Shown: one piece after another, positions 43,487 to 53,739 of the stretch
How the letters are laid out: the number at the start of each line of letters is the position of its first letter
How positions within the stretch are numbered: the stretch's first letter is position 1
Origin: Channallabes apus
Taxonomy: Eukaryota > Chordata > Actinopteri > Siluriformes > Clariidae
Assembly (NCBI GenBank): GCA_030522415.1
Contig: CM060114.1
Location: forward strand, 23,169,304 to 23,233,303
DNA length: 64,000 bases
Direction of reading: 5' to 3'
Position numbers and translations under genes: made by a program
Notes under the pieces: generated by a model
The model's input: only the letters and a program-made list of their open reading frames with translations
Database searches by the model: none
What the model was told of the DNA's origin: nothing

Positions 43487-44360
43487 GTGCCTTTGTCTCT
43501 TCAGCTTGAGTGTCTGAAGGAGATGCAAGCTGCACACACTGCTCTTCTCAAAGCGGTTATCCAGTGTCTTGATGCATTTGAGCGCAAGTTTGATGAGAGA
43601 AGACCGCAGGAAGAGTCAAGCCATGTGTATGAAAGAGCTAAGAGGGCGCACAACGTGGGCATTGCGGTAAGTTGACCTTTATAACCAGACCGATAACCAG
43701 CCCCCGACTCCGGCATTAGAGTCCTCACAGCGGGGCGAGTGGCTGACGACTCGGCGGCATACTCGTTCAGCCAAAGCTAACGCTAAGGCTAGCCCACCGG
43801 AGCACACCTCCTCTGCGCTTCACGTGTCCAACAGGTTTGCTCTCTTCAGTGCTGCACCCGCTGAGAAACTTGAAAGAGCTCTGGTTATAGGAGACTCTAT
43901 CATGAGGCACGTGAAATAGCCCTTTAGGGGTGCCAGCGGCAGTGGTTAGGTGTATCCCGGGAGCCAGAGCACCGGACATAGCAGGTAATCTTAGGGCTCT
44001 AGGACAGCACAGGTTCTCTAAGATAGTGGTACATGCTGGAGCTAATGATATACGCCTTCGTCAGTCAGAGGTTAGTAAGAGTAACTTTACAGAGGTGTTT
44101 AAATTAGCGAAGGCGATGTCCGATGAAGTAATATGCTCTGGTCCCATCCCAATGAGACGTGGCGACATAGCTTACAGCAGGTTATGGTCACTGAACTGCT
44201 GGATGTCCAGGTGGTGCTCCGAAAATAATGTGGGCTACATAGACAATTGGAAGACCTTTGAGGGCAAAGCTGGCCTGTTAGGTTGGAACGGTGTCCATCC
44301 CACTCGGGAAGGTGCTGCTCTCATTTCCTGTAGTATAGCTCATAGTCTCAGTAGAGGTCT
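43487..44360 (+). pseudogene. L2-B ORF1: coiled coil plus SGNH esterase-like domain
   Basis: An N-terminal helix LECLKEMQAAHTALLKAV is followed by a linker, then the esterase-like fold: ERALVIGDSIMRHVK with the block I Ser, a stop and frame change near 43917, IVVHAGANDIRLRQSEV with the GxND block, VICSGPIPMRRGD, and GYIDNWKTFEGKAGL then GWNGVHPTREGAAL. In the last block Asn (44287-44289) replaces the triad Asp seen in L2-A. L2/CR1 ORF1 esterase domains may bind membranes or lipids; the role in retrotransposition is not settled. Confidence 0.8.
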
Positions 44361-45216
44361 AGTTAATTCAATTCAATTCAATTCAATTTTATTTATATAG
44401 CGCTTTTAACAATGGTCATTGTCTCAAAGCAGCTTCACAAAAATGAAAGAAAATTTACAAAAAATGAAAAAAAAAATTTTAGAAAAGAAAATCATTGGAA
44501 GTGTGTATGTGTGAGAAAAATGTGTCTAGATAATAATGAGATGAATGAATGATGAATGAAATGTCTCTGATGAGCAAACCAAGGGTGACGGCGACGGTGG
44601 CAAGGAAAAATTCCCTGAGATGGCATTAGGAAGAAACCTTGAGAGGAACCAGACTCAACAGGGGACCCATCCTCATTTGGGTGATAACAGATAGAAATGA
44701 TATAACAGCTTGTGTGTTGTGCAGGTGAAAATTCAATATGACAGAAATTATTTAAATTGACATGAAGACCAGTTCAGCATAGGGATGAGTCAGTAGGTGC
44801 AGAGGGCAGATGAGGTCTGGATCACTGGAAGCACAGGAGCAGCATGTGTAGCTCCAACCATCATAAAGCTGAATCCAGCTGGAGCTGGTCCTTCTCTGGA
44901 TGCCTCAGGAACCTCGCAGGGTCGGCCTTTGTCTACTGAAGCTGGCACAATCTCCTGATCAGTGGCGGTTCTACACTGATTTGCGCCCTGGGCGAGACTC
45001 CCTCCCGGCGCACCCCCCCCCCTCCCCCCAAAAAAATTTAATAAAAAACTGCACATTTTGTACACACCACACAACTACTATTAAACTACTCATAACTTAA
45101 ATAAATATACTGTGTACAAACAAATATTATATAAATATAGAATTAATATAGAACAAATCACACTAAAGAAAAATAACTTATTTACTTCACTGCAGAACAG
45201 AAACCACAAACTGAAA

Positions 45217-45510
45217 CTAAAATCTGACGTTTCTGGCCTTTCTAGATGCAAAGTCATCAATAATGGCATCATATGAGATCTGCTCCCCTATTGCATGCTT
45301 TATGTTTATGACAGCAAGGCCAGTGAGCCGTTCCTGAGACATGGTTGACCTCAGGTATGTCTTGATTAACCTGAGTTTGGAAAAGCTCCTCTCTGCTTGA
45401 GCTACAGTCACTGGCAATGTAAGTGCAATCCTGAGAGCAGTCCAAAAGTTGGGGTAGATCTCAGATAGATCCTTATCGTGCATAAAAGTGATAAGCTCAA
45501 AGAGGCTCAT
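45217..45510 (-). pseudogene. hAT transposase C-terminal dimerisation domain
   Basis: MSLFELITFMHDKDLSEIYP, NFWTALRIALTLPVTVAQAE then RSFSKLRLIKTYLRSTM and QERLTGLAVINIKH. This is the hAT family dimer domain (the A-E-R-S-F-S-K-L core), of the ZMYM1-like group. The catalytic part upstream is deleted. The Met at 45510 is probably internal. Confidence 0.88.
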
Positions 45511-46017
45511 GGTTTTTGATGGCAGTCATTAGACACTTTATTAATCTAATCTAATCTAATCTAATCTAAGGGAGGAACAATTAGCTTCTTGGTTAATTTA
45601 CTGCCTCAAATTATATTCTTTGTCACGTAACAGAGTTATAGCAAATGGAAAATGTCTTTTAAACTATCTACACATATGTAAATTAAACTGGCTATTTACA
45701 GTATACTGTAAATATATTGTAAATATATTGGTTATAGCCAACATTAACATAATAAACAATGGAAATAAATAACTGTACTTGCAACAGTCATGCTGCAAAG
45801 CATAATTTTGTTGTTACATTTTGTGGTATTTAATAGAAACCATTAGAATTTCTTTGATGGTTTGTAAATTAGGCTTTTATTTTGTGTGATTTTAGCAAGG
45901 TAAGCATAGCAAGCATCATAAGCAAGAAGGCTAACAAACCTAAGAGTTAACGTTATACCACTAATTAACATAATGACATGAATAACTTAATCATACAGAG
46001 AGAACATTGGTGAATAC

Positions 46018-46099
46018 CTTTATATTTTGCCCGTTTCTTCTCATCTTTTCTTTTTTTTCTAAATTGGGCCCCTGACAGCTTTGGCCTTTTTCTCTCCAT
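46018..46099 (-). pseudogene. hAT transposase first coding exon
   Basis: The minus strand starts MERKRPKLSGAQFRKKRKDE then KKRAKYK and meets GTATTC, a plausible splice donor. The SGAQFRKKRK phrase is usual at the N-terminus of ZMYM1-like hAT proteins. It is too short for most ORF calling. Confidence 0.6.
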
Positions 46100-46801
46100 C
46101 GCTGTGTTTACTTTATAATCGACGATTCGACAATCAGCAGAATTCCCCCAACGCTGTCACTCACGACCAGAAGTCAAGACTAAACCAATTCACCTCCACA
46201 GCATAATCGTTTTTATTACCTATTTTTATTTGCCATTTCACACAATTAAATAAATGAAAAAAGTGCAAATTATTGGTGTGTGTTTATAATATTTTTAATG
46301 AAATGAGCGTTATTTGTAAGAAAGTCAGGTAGACATAATTTAGCCCCCTTCTTGTCCGCTTCATTTGGGAGAGGTGAACTGTACTCTGCGCCCCCCCCCC
46401 CCTGTCATCCCCTCTCCTCTCCTCTCGCTCCCGCCCCCCGTCATCCGCTCTCCTCTCTGCTCAAACACCCCCCCACCCCCTGTGCGGCTCATTCAGGGGT
46501 GGCGCGGGCGCAGGAATCACAGATAATAGAAAAACGCTTAGTGGCAAAGATTATTATTATTATTTTTTTTACTCCAGGTTCGTGTGCCGCCCCCCACGTG
46601 ACATAAAAAAAATGCCGCCCTGGGCGGCTGGCCACTTCGCCCTACCCTAAAACCGCCACTGGTCCCGATGCCTCGGGATGGGTAGAGAAATACAGAACAG
46701 ATGGGGAGGATTAGCGTAGTTGCCATTCGGGATAGGTGTACTGGAGTATGAGGTTATGGGATGAGTTATGTGTATGCCAGATAATGAGTTTATGGGATGA
46801 G

Positions 46802-47345
46802 TTACGTGAATGCCAGATTAAAAAGATGTGTCTTGAGTCTACTTTTGAACTGGGAAACCGTGTCTGCTCCCCGAACACTGTCGGGAAGGCTATTCCAAAT
46901 CTTTGGAGCTAAATATGAAAATGCCCTACGGCCTTTTGTAGATTTTGATATTCTGGGAACTACCAGAAGTCCGGAGTTTTGTGATCTTAAGGTGCGTGGT
47001 GGATTGTAGCGTATCAGAAGACTGGATAGGTATGTGGGAGCTAAACCATTTAAGGCCTTGTATGTAAGTAATACTATTTTGTAATTTATTCTAAACTGAA
47101 CAGGTAGCCAGTGCAGGGATGATAATATTGGGGTTATATGATTATATTTTCTGGATCTAGTGAGAACCCTGGCGGCTGCATTTTGGATTAACTGAAGCTT
47201 GTTTACTGAGGATGCAGGACAACCACCTAGCAATGCATTACAATAGTCCAGTCTGGAGGTCATGAATGCATGAACTAGCTTTTCTGCATCAGATACGGAT
47301 AAGATGTTCCTAAGTTTGGCAATATTTCTAAGATGGAAAGAGGCT
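46802..47345 (-). pseudogene. L2-C ORF2 C-terminus
   Basis: [59 protein letters not shown] and FKSRLKTHLFNLAFT. About 185 residues of the region after RT are open; the first residues of the ORF derive from L2-B sequence at the junction. Confidence 0.9.
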
Positions 47346-47455
47346 GTTAATCGGTGACAATCCAGAGCCCAGGCCAGGGAGCAGACAGACAGGATAAACC
47401 AACCATCTGCTAGCTGCATAGAGTTGTCACTCAGGGTTCAACATATTGAGACTGT

Positions 47456-48790
47456 GTGTCTGTTCGCCGAGCTAAGCAAAAATGTAGAAAGACTCAGAAA
47501 GTCTGTTTTAATAATTTAATTAACATAAAGGCCACAAACTCAGATCACACTGAATGCGCAGCCGGCACCTCTGATCTGAAGCTAGGACTGTTAAATATTA
47601 GATCTCTCGCATCAAAAGTAGTTATTGTTAATGAAATTATCACAGATCAGGAGTTTGATATACTCTGTTTAACCGAAACCTGGCGGCGCAGTGGTGTAGT
47701 GGTTAGCACTGTCTCCTTGCACCTCCAGGGTCCAGGGTTCGATTCCCGTCTCTGTGCATGGAGTTTGCATGTTCTCCCCGTGCTTGGTGGGTTTCCTCCG
47801 GGTACTCCGGTTTCCTCTGCAGGTTAGGCTAATTGGCATTCCTAAATTGCCCGTAGTGTGTGATTGGGTGTGTGAGTGTGTGTATGTGTGTGTGCCCTGC
47901 GATGGATCGGCACCCTGTCCAGGGTGTACCCTGCCTAGTGCCCGAAGTCTCCTGGGATAGGCTCCAGGTCCCCCACGACCCTGAACACAGGATTAAGCGG
48001 TATAGAACATGAATGAATGAATGGATTAAACAGGATGAGTATGTAGCTTTAAGTGAAACTAGTCCTCCTGGGTACAGCTACATACACCAGCCTCGGCTAA
48101 CTGGTAGAGGAGGAGGCATCGCAGTTAATCATAATGATAATCTGTCTATCATACAAAAACACGGACACAAATTTAATTCATTTGAAATCGTTTATAGTAA
48201 TATAAGTGAATTTAAGCATATTAAGTCAGCTAAGTCGATCCCGATAATCATAATTTACAGACCTCCAGGGCCGTATTCTGAATTTCTTAGTGAATTTTCA
48301 GATTTCCTCTCTAACCTAGTAATTTCTGTAGACAAAGCGTTAATTGCTGGAGATTTTAATATTCATTTTGAGAATCCAGAAGACCCTCTGAGAACAGCAT
48401 TTATGTCCATACTGGACTCAGTAGGAGTAAATCAGTGTGTAGTAGGACCCACTCATAAAGCAGGTCACATTTTAGATTTAATAATATTTCTCGGATTAAG
48501 TATAAAAAATTTATTCACAATTCCCCTGTCTGAAGTTATATCAGATCACTATCTTGTCTCAATAAAAGTGTGCCATAGTGATAATGTACGCACAGCACCG
48601 CGCTACCGTTTTTAAACGTACATTCACATCAACTACCACACAGAGTTTTACCAGTAATCTCCCAGAGCTATCAACTTTGATTGGATCACCGTCTGAGCCC
48701 ACAGAACTCGATCAGGCGACTGAATATTTAGAGTCGATGTCCCATTATACCCTAGATAATATAGCTCTTAAGTGTAAGTTCTTAGTGTAG
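47456..48790 (+). pseudogene. L2-B ORF2 endonuclease, interrupted by a SINE
   Basis: LGLLNIRSLASK and DILCLTETW precede the SINE (47684-48021); KQDEYVALSETSPPGYSY, GRGGGIAV, YRPPGPYSEFLSEF, AGDFNIHFENPE and SDHYLVSIKV follow it. A frame change at about 48613 after RTAPRYR leads to the linker. The catalytic residues are present but the gene is broken. Confidence 0.88.
47684..48021 (+). mobile_element. Complete DANA-like SINE in L2-B
   Basis: Head CGGCGCAGTGGTGTAGTGGT, B box GGGTTCGATTCC, body to CGATGGATCGGCACCCTGTC, and tail CCTGGGATAGGCTCCAGG, CACAGGATTAAGCGGTATAG and AATGAATGA repeats. It interrupts the catalytic region of the endonuclease (TETW). Confidence 0.92.
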
Positions 48791-49117
48791 TGTAGATCAA
48801 CATATCTCTCCACTCTTATAGAAAATAACAAAAATAATCCTAGATTTTTATTTAATACTGTAGCCAAATTAACTAGAAATAAGACCACTGCAGAAATCTC
48901 CACAACAACATTGTGCAATAGTGAGGACTTCATGAACTTTTTAAACAATAAAATTATAAATATCAGGCATAAAATTGAGGCTTCAAAACCGGACAATGCA
49001 ATTTATGCAGCTGTTAAACTAACTATGTCAGATCAGAATCTAGAATACTTTACTCCCCTAGAAGAGAATGAACTCTTTTCACTCCTCTCTTCTGCAAATT
49101 CATCAACCTGTATATTA
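48791..49117 (+). pseudogene. L2-B ORF2 linker and RT N-terminus
   Basis: STYLSTLIE-like and [19 protein letters not shown] sequences, then [31 protein letters not shown] and STCIL, cut at TATATTA by the 12 kb insertion. It resumes at 61104 with the codons for [11 protein letters not shown]. Confidence 0.85.
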
Positions 49118-49474
49118 CAGATGTCGCCTTTAAGACTGCGCGTGTTTTCCCGCGAGAGGCTGCAATTTTGCCGGAGGCAACATTCAGGAATTTAAAATAA
49201 ATGTGTTGTGCTTCACTGAGTATCCGCCAGATGGCGCATGGAAGGACTTTATCTAAAAGCCGGACCAAGTACAAATGAATTGTGTATAAGGTTAACCTAA
49301 AACAATATTGTTTCCAACGCTGTAGCAAACATGAATTTTATTTTGTTTTACAACAGATATTTCATAATGAACGTGTGTATGTGCTTCATGTTATTTTCAT
49401 AATGATGAAATGAGATGCCCAAATTCGTGCTTTAAAAGTTTCTTATATGGTTTTTGTAATGTCTTAACAGGTAC

Positions 49475-49660
49475 AAAATAATGAAAGACATGGCCATGCC
49501 GCGGTTTAAATGGTCTTGAAATTAATTTAATTTCCTAATAGTAGGCTATCTGATAGTGTTAACTACGCGAATGTCCTGATTCGTGAATATGCTAACATGT
49601 CTTATTTAAAACGTAAAAATGTGTCGCCATCATCAGAAGACATGAATTAACAATGTGTAT
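49475..49660 (+). repeat. Direct repeat, copy 1
   Basis: About 185 bases from AATGAAAGACATGGCCATGC to AAGACATGAATTAACAAT, repeated at 50190-50370 with about 90 percent identity by eye. Shared words include GTCTTGAAAT and TAGTAGGCTATCTGATAGTG. Confidence 0.85.
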
Positions 49661-49778
49661 GTGTTTGTATGTGCATATATTATATAAGTATATGTTTGTG
49701 TGCGTGTCTCATATGTAACATTCATATAAAATGCAATTCATGATAAATATATGTTGTTAAAGTATTTGTGGATATGTA

Positions 49779-50188
49779 TGTAACGACTCGGCTCGCGCGA
49801 GAGGCGGAGCCGCGCATAAACTGTTCAGAACGGGCCGGGTCATGATACCGCGACACTCCGTGTGATCATTCGGTCGCACCAGTAAAAGGTGTCAGTGCCA
49901 AAGACAAAGCGCGCTGGAGAAGACACAAGCAAAGACCAAGCCGCTGTCTGTCTAAGACACCGGAGAGAGAGTGGGGGAGAGCAACACGCATCAGTTTAGC
50001 ACGCGCTCTCGGGTTAAAGTGCACAAACTCTACTCTCTCTCTTCCTATAAATCCTCAGTAAAGCAATAAGTCCCGAGAGCATCTTTAGTTTTTTGTTTTA
50101 GTTTCCAGAATCCCATCTGTTCTCGCGTAGATGGCCCAGCTCTGGTTATTTTGTGTTTTCAGTTTTCTTTTGAAAAAAGATTCATTAC
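49779..50188 (+). mobile_element. Possible solo LTR between the two direct repeats
   Basis: Starts TGTAACGACTCGGCTCGC and ends GATTCATTACA, so TGTAA/TTACA ends. It is CpG-rich, with CCTATAAATCC and CAGTAAAGCAATAAG near the middle. No clear target duplication was found. Confidence 0.35.
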
Positions 50189-50189
50189 A

Positions 50190-50373
50190 AAACAATGAAA
50201 GACATGACAATGCCTCGGCTTAAATGGTCTTGAAATTTATTTAATTTCCTGATAGTAGGCTATCTGATAGTGTTAAATATGCGAATGTCCTGATTCGTGA
50301 ATATGCCAACATATATTATTTAAAACGAAAAAATGTGTCGCCATCATCCGAAGACATGAATGAACAATATGTG
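50190..50373 (+). repeat. Direct repeat, copy 2
   Basis: Partner of 49475-49660; it ends where the hAT-like element begins. Confidence 0.85.
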
Positions 50374-51064
50374 CAGGGCCGTGCAGAGACGTTTAAAGGG
50401 GCGGGTGCTCAAAGTTAAAAAAGATAGAACATGCTGAATAACAACAACTCACATTCATAATGAATCTAATATGCAATTGCATCATACTGTATGACTGTCA
50501 TCAGGTCGGGACAATGCAAAGCAAATATAGCCTATGTTTTACCTGATGGCGTACAATGTTGCTGTTGATTATTATATTATTAGTAATAATTTTTAAGAAT
50601 CTATACACATAAAACACACAAACATGCACATGCAGTGCTTATTAAATGTTTAAACTGTAGAGTTACAATAATTTTACTGCTGTAAAATCAGCATTTTATC
50701 TAATTTGAAATATAAACCTAATGTTATCTGTTACTTAATATATTTTCTTTAAAAACAGGGTTTTTTCTATATCATAAATATAATAATCCATAATTATATG
50801 GATATCCATATTAGATGGCTTTTAGTGAAATAAAACTGTAACTTACTTTAAAACTAAACATGTTCCCTAAAACGGTGGACACAGAGCTACAGACCCCCCT
50901 GTAGCCCCGTTACAAAGGTAGCTAGCAGTTAATGACCACCACTACTTGTGCAGTTCATAAAAGGACAGGTAATGTTTGTCGCGCTGTTGCACAAACAGCA
51001 CACTCATTTATTTCAATTAATTTGTTGTTATAGACTATAGTGTGCGCTGTACACCCTATTTACT

Positions 51065-51270
51065 GTTCCCTAGCAAGGCTACACTCGATGCTGCGTGAAA
51101 ACGCTATGGGAACCAGTTTGTCGCGTTGCCGGTCGTTGAAGCATGCTGTGAAAACACGCCAAAGTTTTTGGCTATATATAACCTCGACAGGTGACGTCAT
51201 CTGATTAGATGTAGGTGGAGGTTATAAAAACAGGTGAGCCGGCAACGACCTCAGATCATTTGTCTTCAGA
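51065..51270 (+). repeat. DIRS copy 2 left terminal repeat
   Basis: Begins GTTCCCTAGCAAGGCTACAC and is inverted at the right end of the element. Confidence 0.88.
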
Positions 51271-51974
51271 GCCTAGTTGTGAAGCGTGCTTGTGATAAAC
51301 CAGCAAAATAAGAAGGTGTTTAACTCACCGATTTGACGAGTTTAATCCCTCCGTGTGTGATAATCCATATCGGAGTGCGATCTCTACACTGCTCCGACTA
51401 GTGCTGCGCGCGCCGCGCATTCCGTGAGAAGCTGCGAGCCGCCGCGCGTTCCTGGCTTAAAACTCGTGCATCTGACAGAGCTGCGGCAGACGGAGGTAAG
51501 AAAACTCCTTTCTTCCGCGTTGTCATCACGAGGATCTCTCTCTTTTTTACCGGAGATGAAAATAGCCTTAAGCACTAAAACAAGCAGTAGACGGCAGCTT
51601 CTGTCGGGTGGCCGGGGGGCGGAGCCTCAATGACGCTCTCTCTCCCCCCCACCCCCTCTCAGCTCTCTTCATATGAGTTAACCCTTTCATGGAGTAGGCT
51701 GTATTCATGCTGTGTTTTTCATGCCATCGACTTATTTGTTTATTTAAATATAGTCGATATGGAAACGCGGGATTGTATGATGACGCCCAGATAGCAGAGA
51801 CGCTCTCCCAGATAGCAGAGACGCAGAGAGCATCTCTCTCCTGGGACATCATCCTCCCTGGTAAGCTTATACTTCCTTTCTAGCTGTGTAGACTTTTATC
51901 TGCCCTAGAGGGAAAAGCTTTTCAGGCAGTGGGTCAGCTTGGTGCTCCACTGCACACAGGAGGTCAGACTGATT

Positions 51975-52056
<82 letters not shown>

Positions 52057-52061
52057 GTATG

Positions 52062-52101
<40 letters not shown>

Positions 52102-52300
52102 CATATGTGTGTATAAAATAAAATAAATAGGGGTGGCCCCCCCCAATTGGGAAAGGCACCCAGAATTCCTTTTTAACGAATATGTGTTCTCCCTGGCACC
52201 CCCAGGAGGTCGGTGTTTTGCTCCGCCACCACTGGTGTTCGGGCAACACCAGTCTCCAATAGGCTGTTAGTTCTTCGGTTTTTCCTGCCATGCTTCAGGA
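51271..52300. other. DIRS copy 2 Gag region, degenerate
   Basis: CpG-rich to 51640, then AT-rich. No Gag motif that I can read. Polypurine and poly-A/(AT)n tract at 51974-52112 lies in it. Confidence 0.4.
51974..52112. repeat. Poly-A, (AT)n, (GT)n, (AT)n compound microsatellite
   Basis: A run of A, then AT units, a short GTGTATGTATGT core and AT units again. Confidence 0.95.
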
Positions 52301-52329
52301 TGCCGAACATCTAACATCCTCCCCCCCGT

Positions 52330-53715
52330 TTAACCAAGCTGCCGAAACTTTTGCCCTTTTATGAGAAACTGGCAGCGTGGAAGCTACTGCCAAGTATATC
52401 TCCTTGGGTACTAAGCACTGGAGAGAGGAACTACAGGATTCAGTTCTCACTTCACCTTCTGTGTTTTCAATGGCGTGGCCTCCACTTCCATGAAACCAGA
52501 AAGTGCGCATCTGCTGACAGGCTGCCGGGGAAGGGGCCCATGGAACATGTTCCCCCACCAGACAGTGAGTCAGGCTACTACAGTCGGTATTCTTGGTTCC
52601 CAAGAGGAACGGGGGCTGCGTCCAATATTTCAGATTCTGCGGGCTCTCCCGCTACCTGAAAATCAATGAATACAGTTCAGTTCTTGACTGTAAAGGTGAT
52701 TGCTCTCAACCCTACCAAGCGATTGTTTCTGACAATCCATTTAAGGACGCTTACTTTCATACAGAAACATTGCCACAACACAGGGAGATCCTGAGGTTCG
52801 CTTTCGGGGGCGAAGCTTACCAGTATCGGGTCCTTCCATTGGTCTAGCTCACCCGCACACATACAAAATGCACGGATTTAGCCCTGGCTCTTACGGGAGT
52901 CCCAGGGCATCCGGTGGCTAGTGCTTCGACATCAGCATGTCGTCCTAGCTCATCTCTGTTCTCAGGACTGGGACCCAACGCCACGAAAGCTTGCTCTTTC
53001 CTGTGCAGAGGACAACACATTGGGTGCTATATGGGATTCGGTCGTAAGCGGGCACAGCTGTCTCCCGCTCGTATCAAACCCATTCTCAACACCCTCAAGG
53101 AAAACAAGCTAGACCATCACTTTCAGACATCCTAGCTCTCATGGCAGCTGTATCCACGGTGACACCTTTGGACCTTCTGCACATGAGAGCATTCTAAGTT
53201 GTGGCTAAGAACCAGGGGATATCACTAGGGCCAATCCCCAATATGGGTTACGCGCCAGGTGCTTCGTACCCTTTTCTACGTGGTTCAGACCCCGGGCTCT
53301 ACTCTGGGTCCCACTCTAAGTTCATCTTGTCGTCGCTGAGGCTAACGACAGATGCTTCCCTCATAGGCTGGGGTGCGGTCTCTGATGACTGTCCAGCCCA
53401 AGGGAGCTGGAGAGGCTATCTTCTCGCATTGGCACAGCAATTGCCTCGAAATGATGGCTCTATTTCTGGCCCTAAAGCACTTCCTCCAGCAGTTGAGAGG
53501 CTGCCATGTCCTAGTGCGGGGGACAACACTATGGCAGTCTCATATGTTATCGCCAGGGCGGACTGTGCTCGCGCCGCTAGCGCACCAGGTTCCTGTCCCT
53601 CAGAGCGATTTACATTCCAGCATGGATGCGGGAGCAGTAGTACTGTCCAGTCTATCTCTGACACACGGGGAATGGTAACCCCACTCCGAAGTAGTCAGGG
53701 AGAGATTTTCATGTA
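52330..53715 (+). pseudogene. DIRS reverse transcriptase and RNase H, copy 2, YLDD deleted
   Basis: KLAAWKLLPSISPWVLSTGE, NYRIQFSLHLLCFQW, ESGYYSRYSWFPRGTG, then KDAYFHTETLPQHREILRFA and FGGEAYQYRVLP. The sequence then runs to a Cys-Thr-Asp-Leu stretch and jumps to the part equivalent to HRDVVLAHL, so the YLDD block is deleted here as well, with different break points from copy 1. RNase H starts LTTDASLIGWGAVSDD and continues in another frame as MMALFLALKHFLQQLRGCHV. Many frame breaks. Confidence 0.85.
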
Positions 53716-53739
53716 GCAAGGCGGACCTCTTGCCTTCTA

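Larger units (their letters stand above)
44960..46661 (-). mobile_element. hAT DNA transposon, internally deleted, inside L2-C
   Basis: Inverted ends CAGTGGCGGTTCTA / CAGTGGCGGTTTTA match at 13 of 14 bases. Flanks CTCCTGAT (44952-44959) and GTCCCGAT (46662-46669) form an 8 bp duplication with two differences. The first and last parts of a transposase gene remain on the minus strand. C-rich tracts lie near both ends. Confidence 0.88.
44368..47345 (-). mobile_element. L2-clade LINE 3' fragment (copy L2-C), inverted within L2-B
   Basis: Its TTGAA tail lies at 44368-44390 on the minus strand and its 5'-truncated end at 47345. GTTAAT at 44362-44367 and 47346-47351 is the target duplication, and L2-B reads on after it. 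It contains the hAT element 44960-46661. Its protein differs from L2-A and L2-B and is closest to L2-D. Confidence 0.88.

Noticed and set aside
45217..45510. Host ZMYM1-like gene exon
   Set aside because: It sits within hAT terminal repeats and an approximate 8 bp duplication inside a LINE.
20759..48021. tRNA genes suggested by A and B box matches
   Set aside because: Every tRNA-like head is followed by a SINE body, and none folds as an intact tRNA with the right 3' end.
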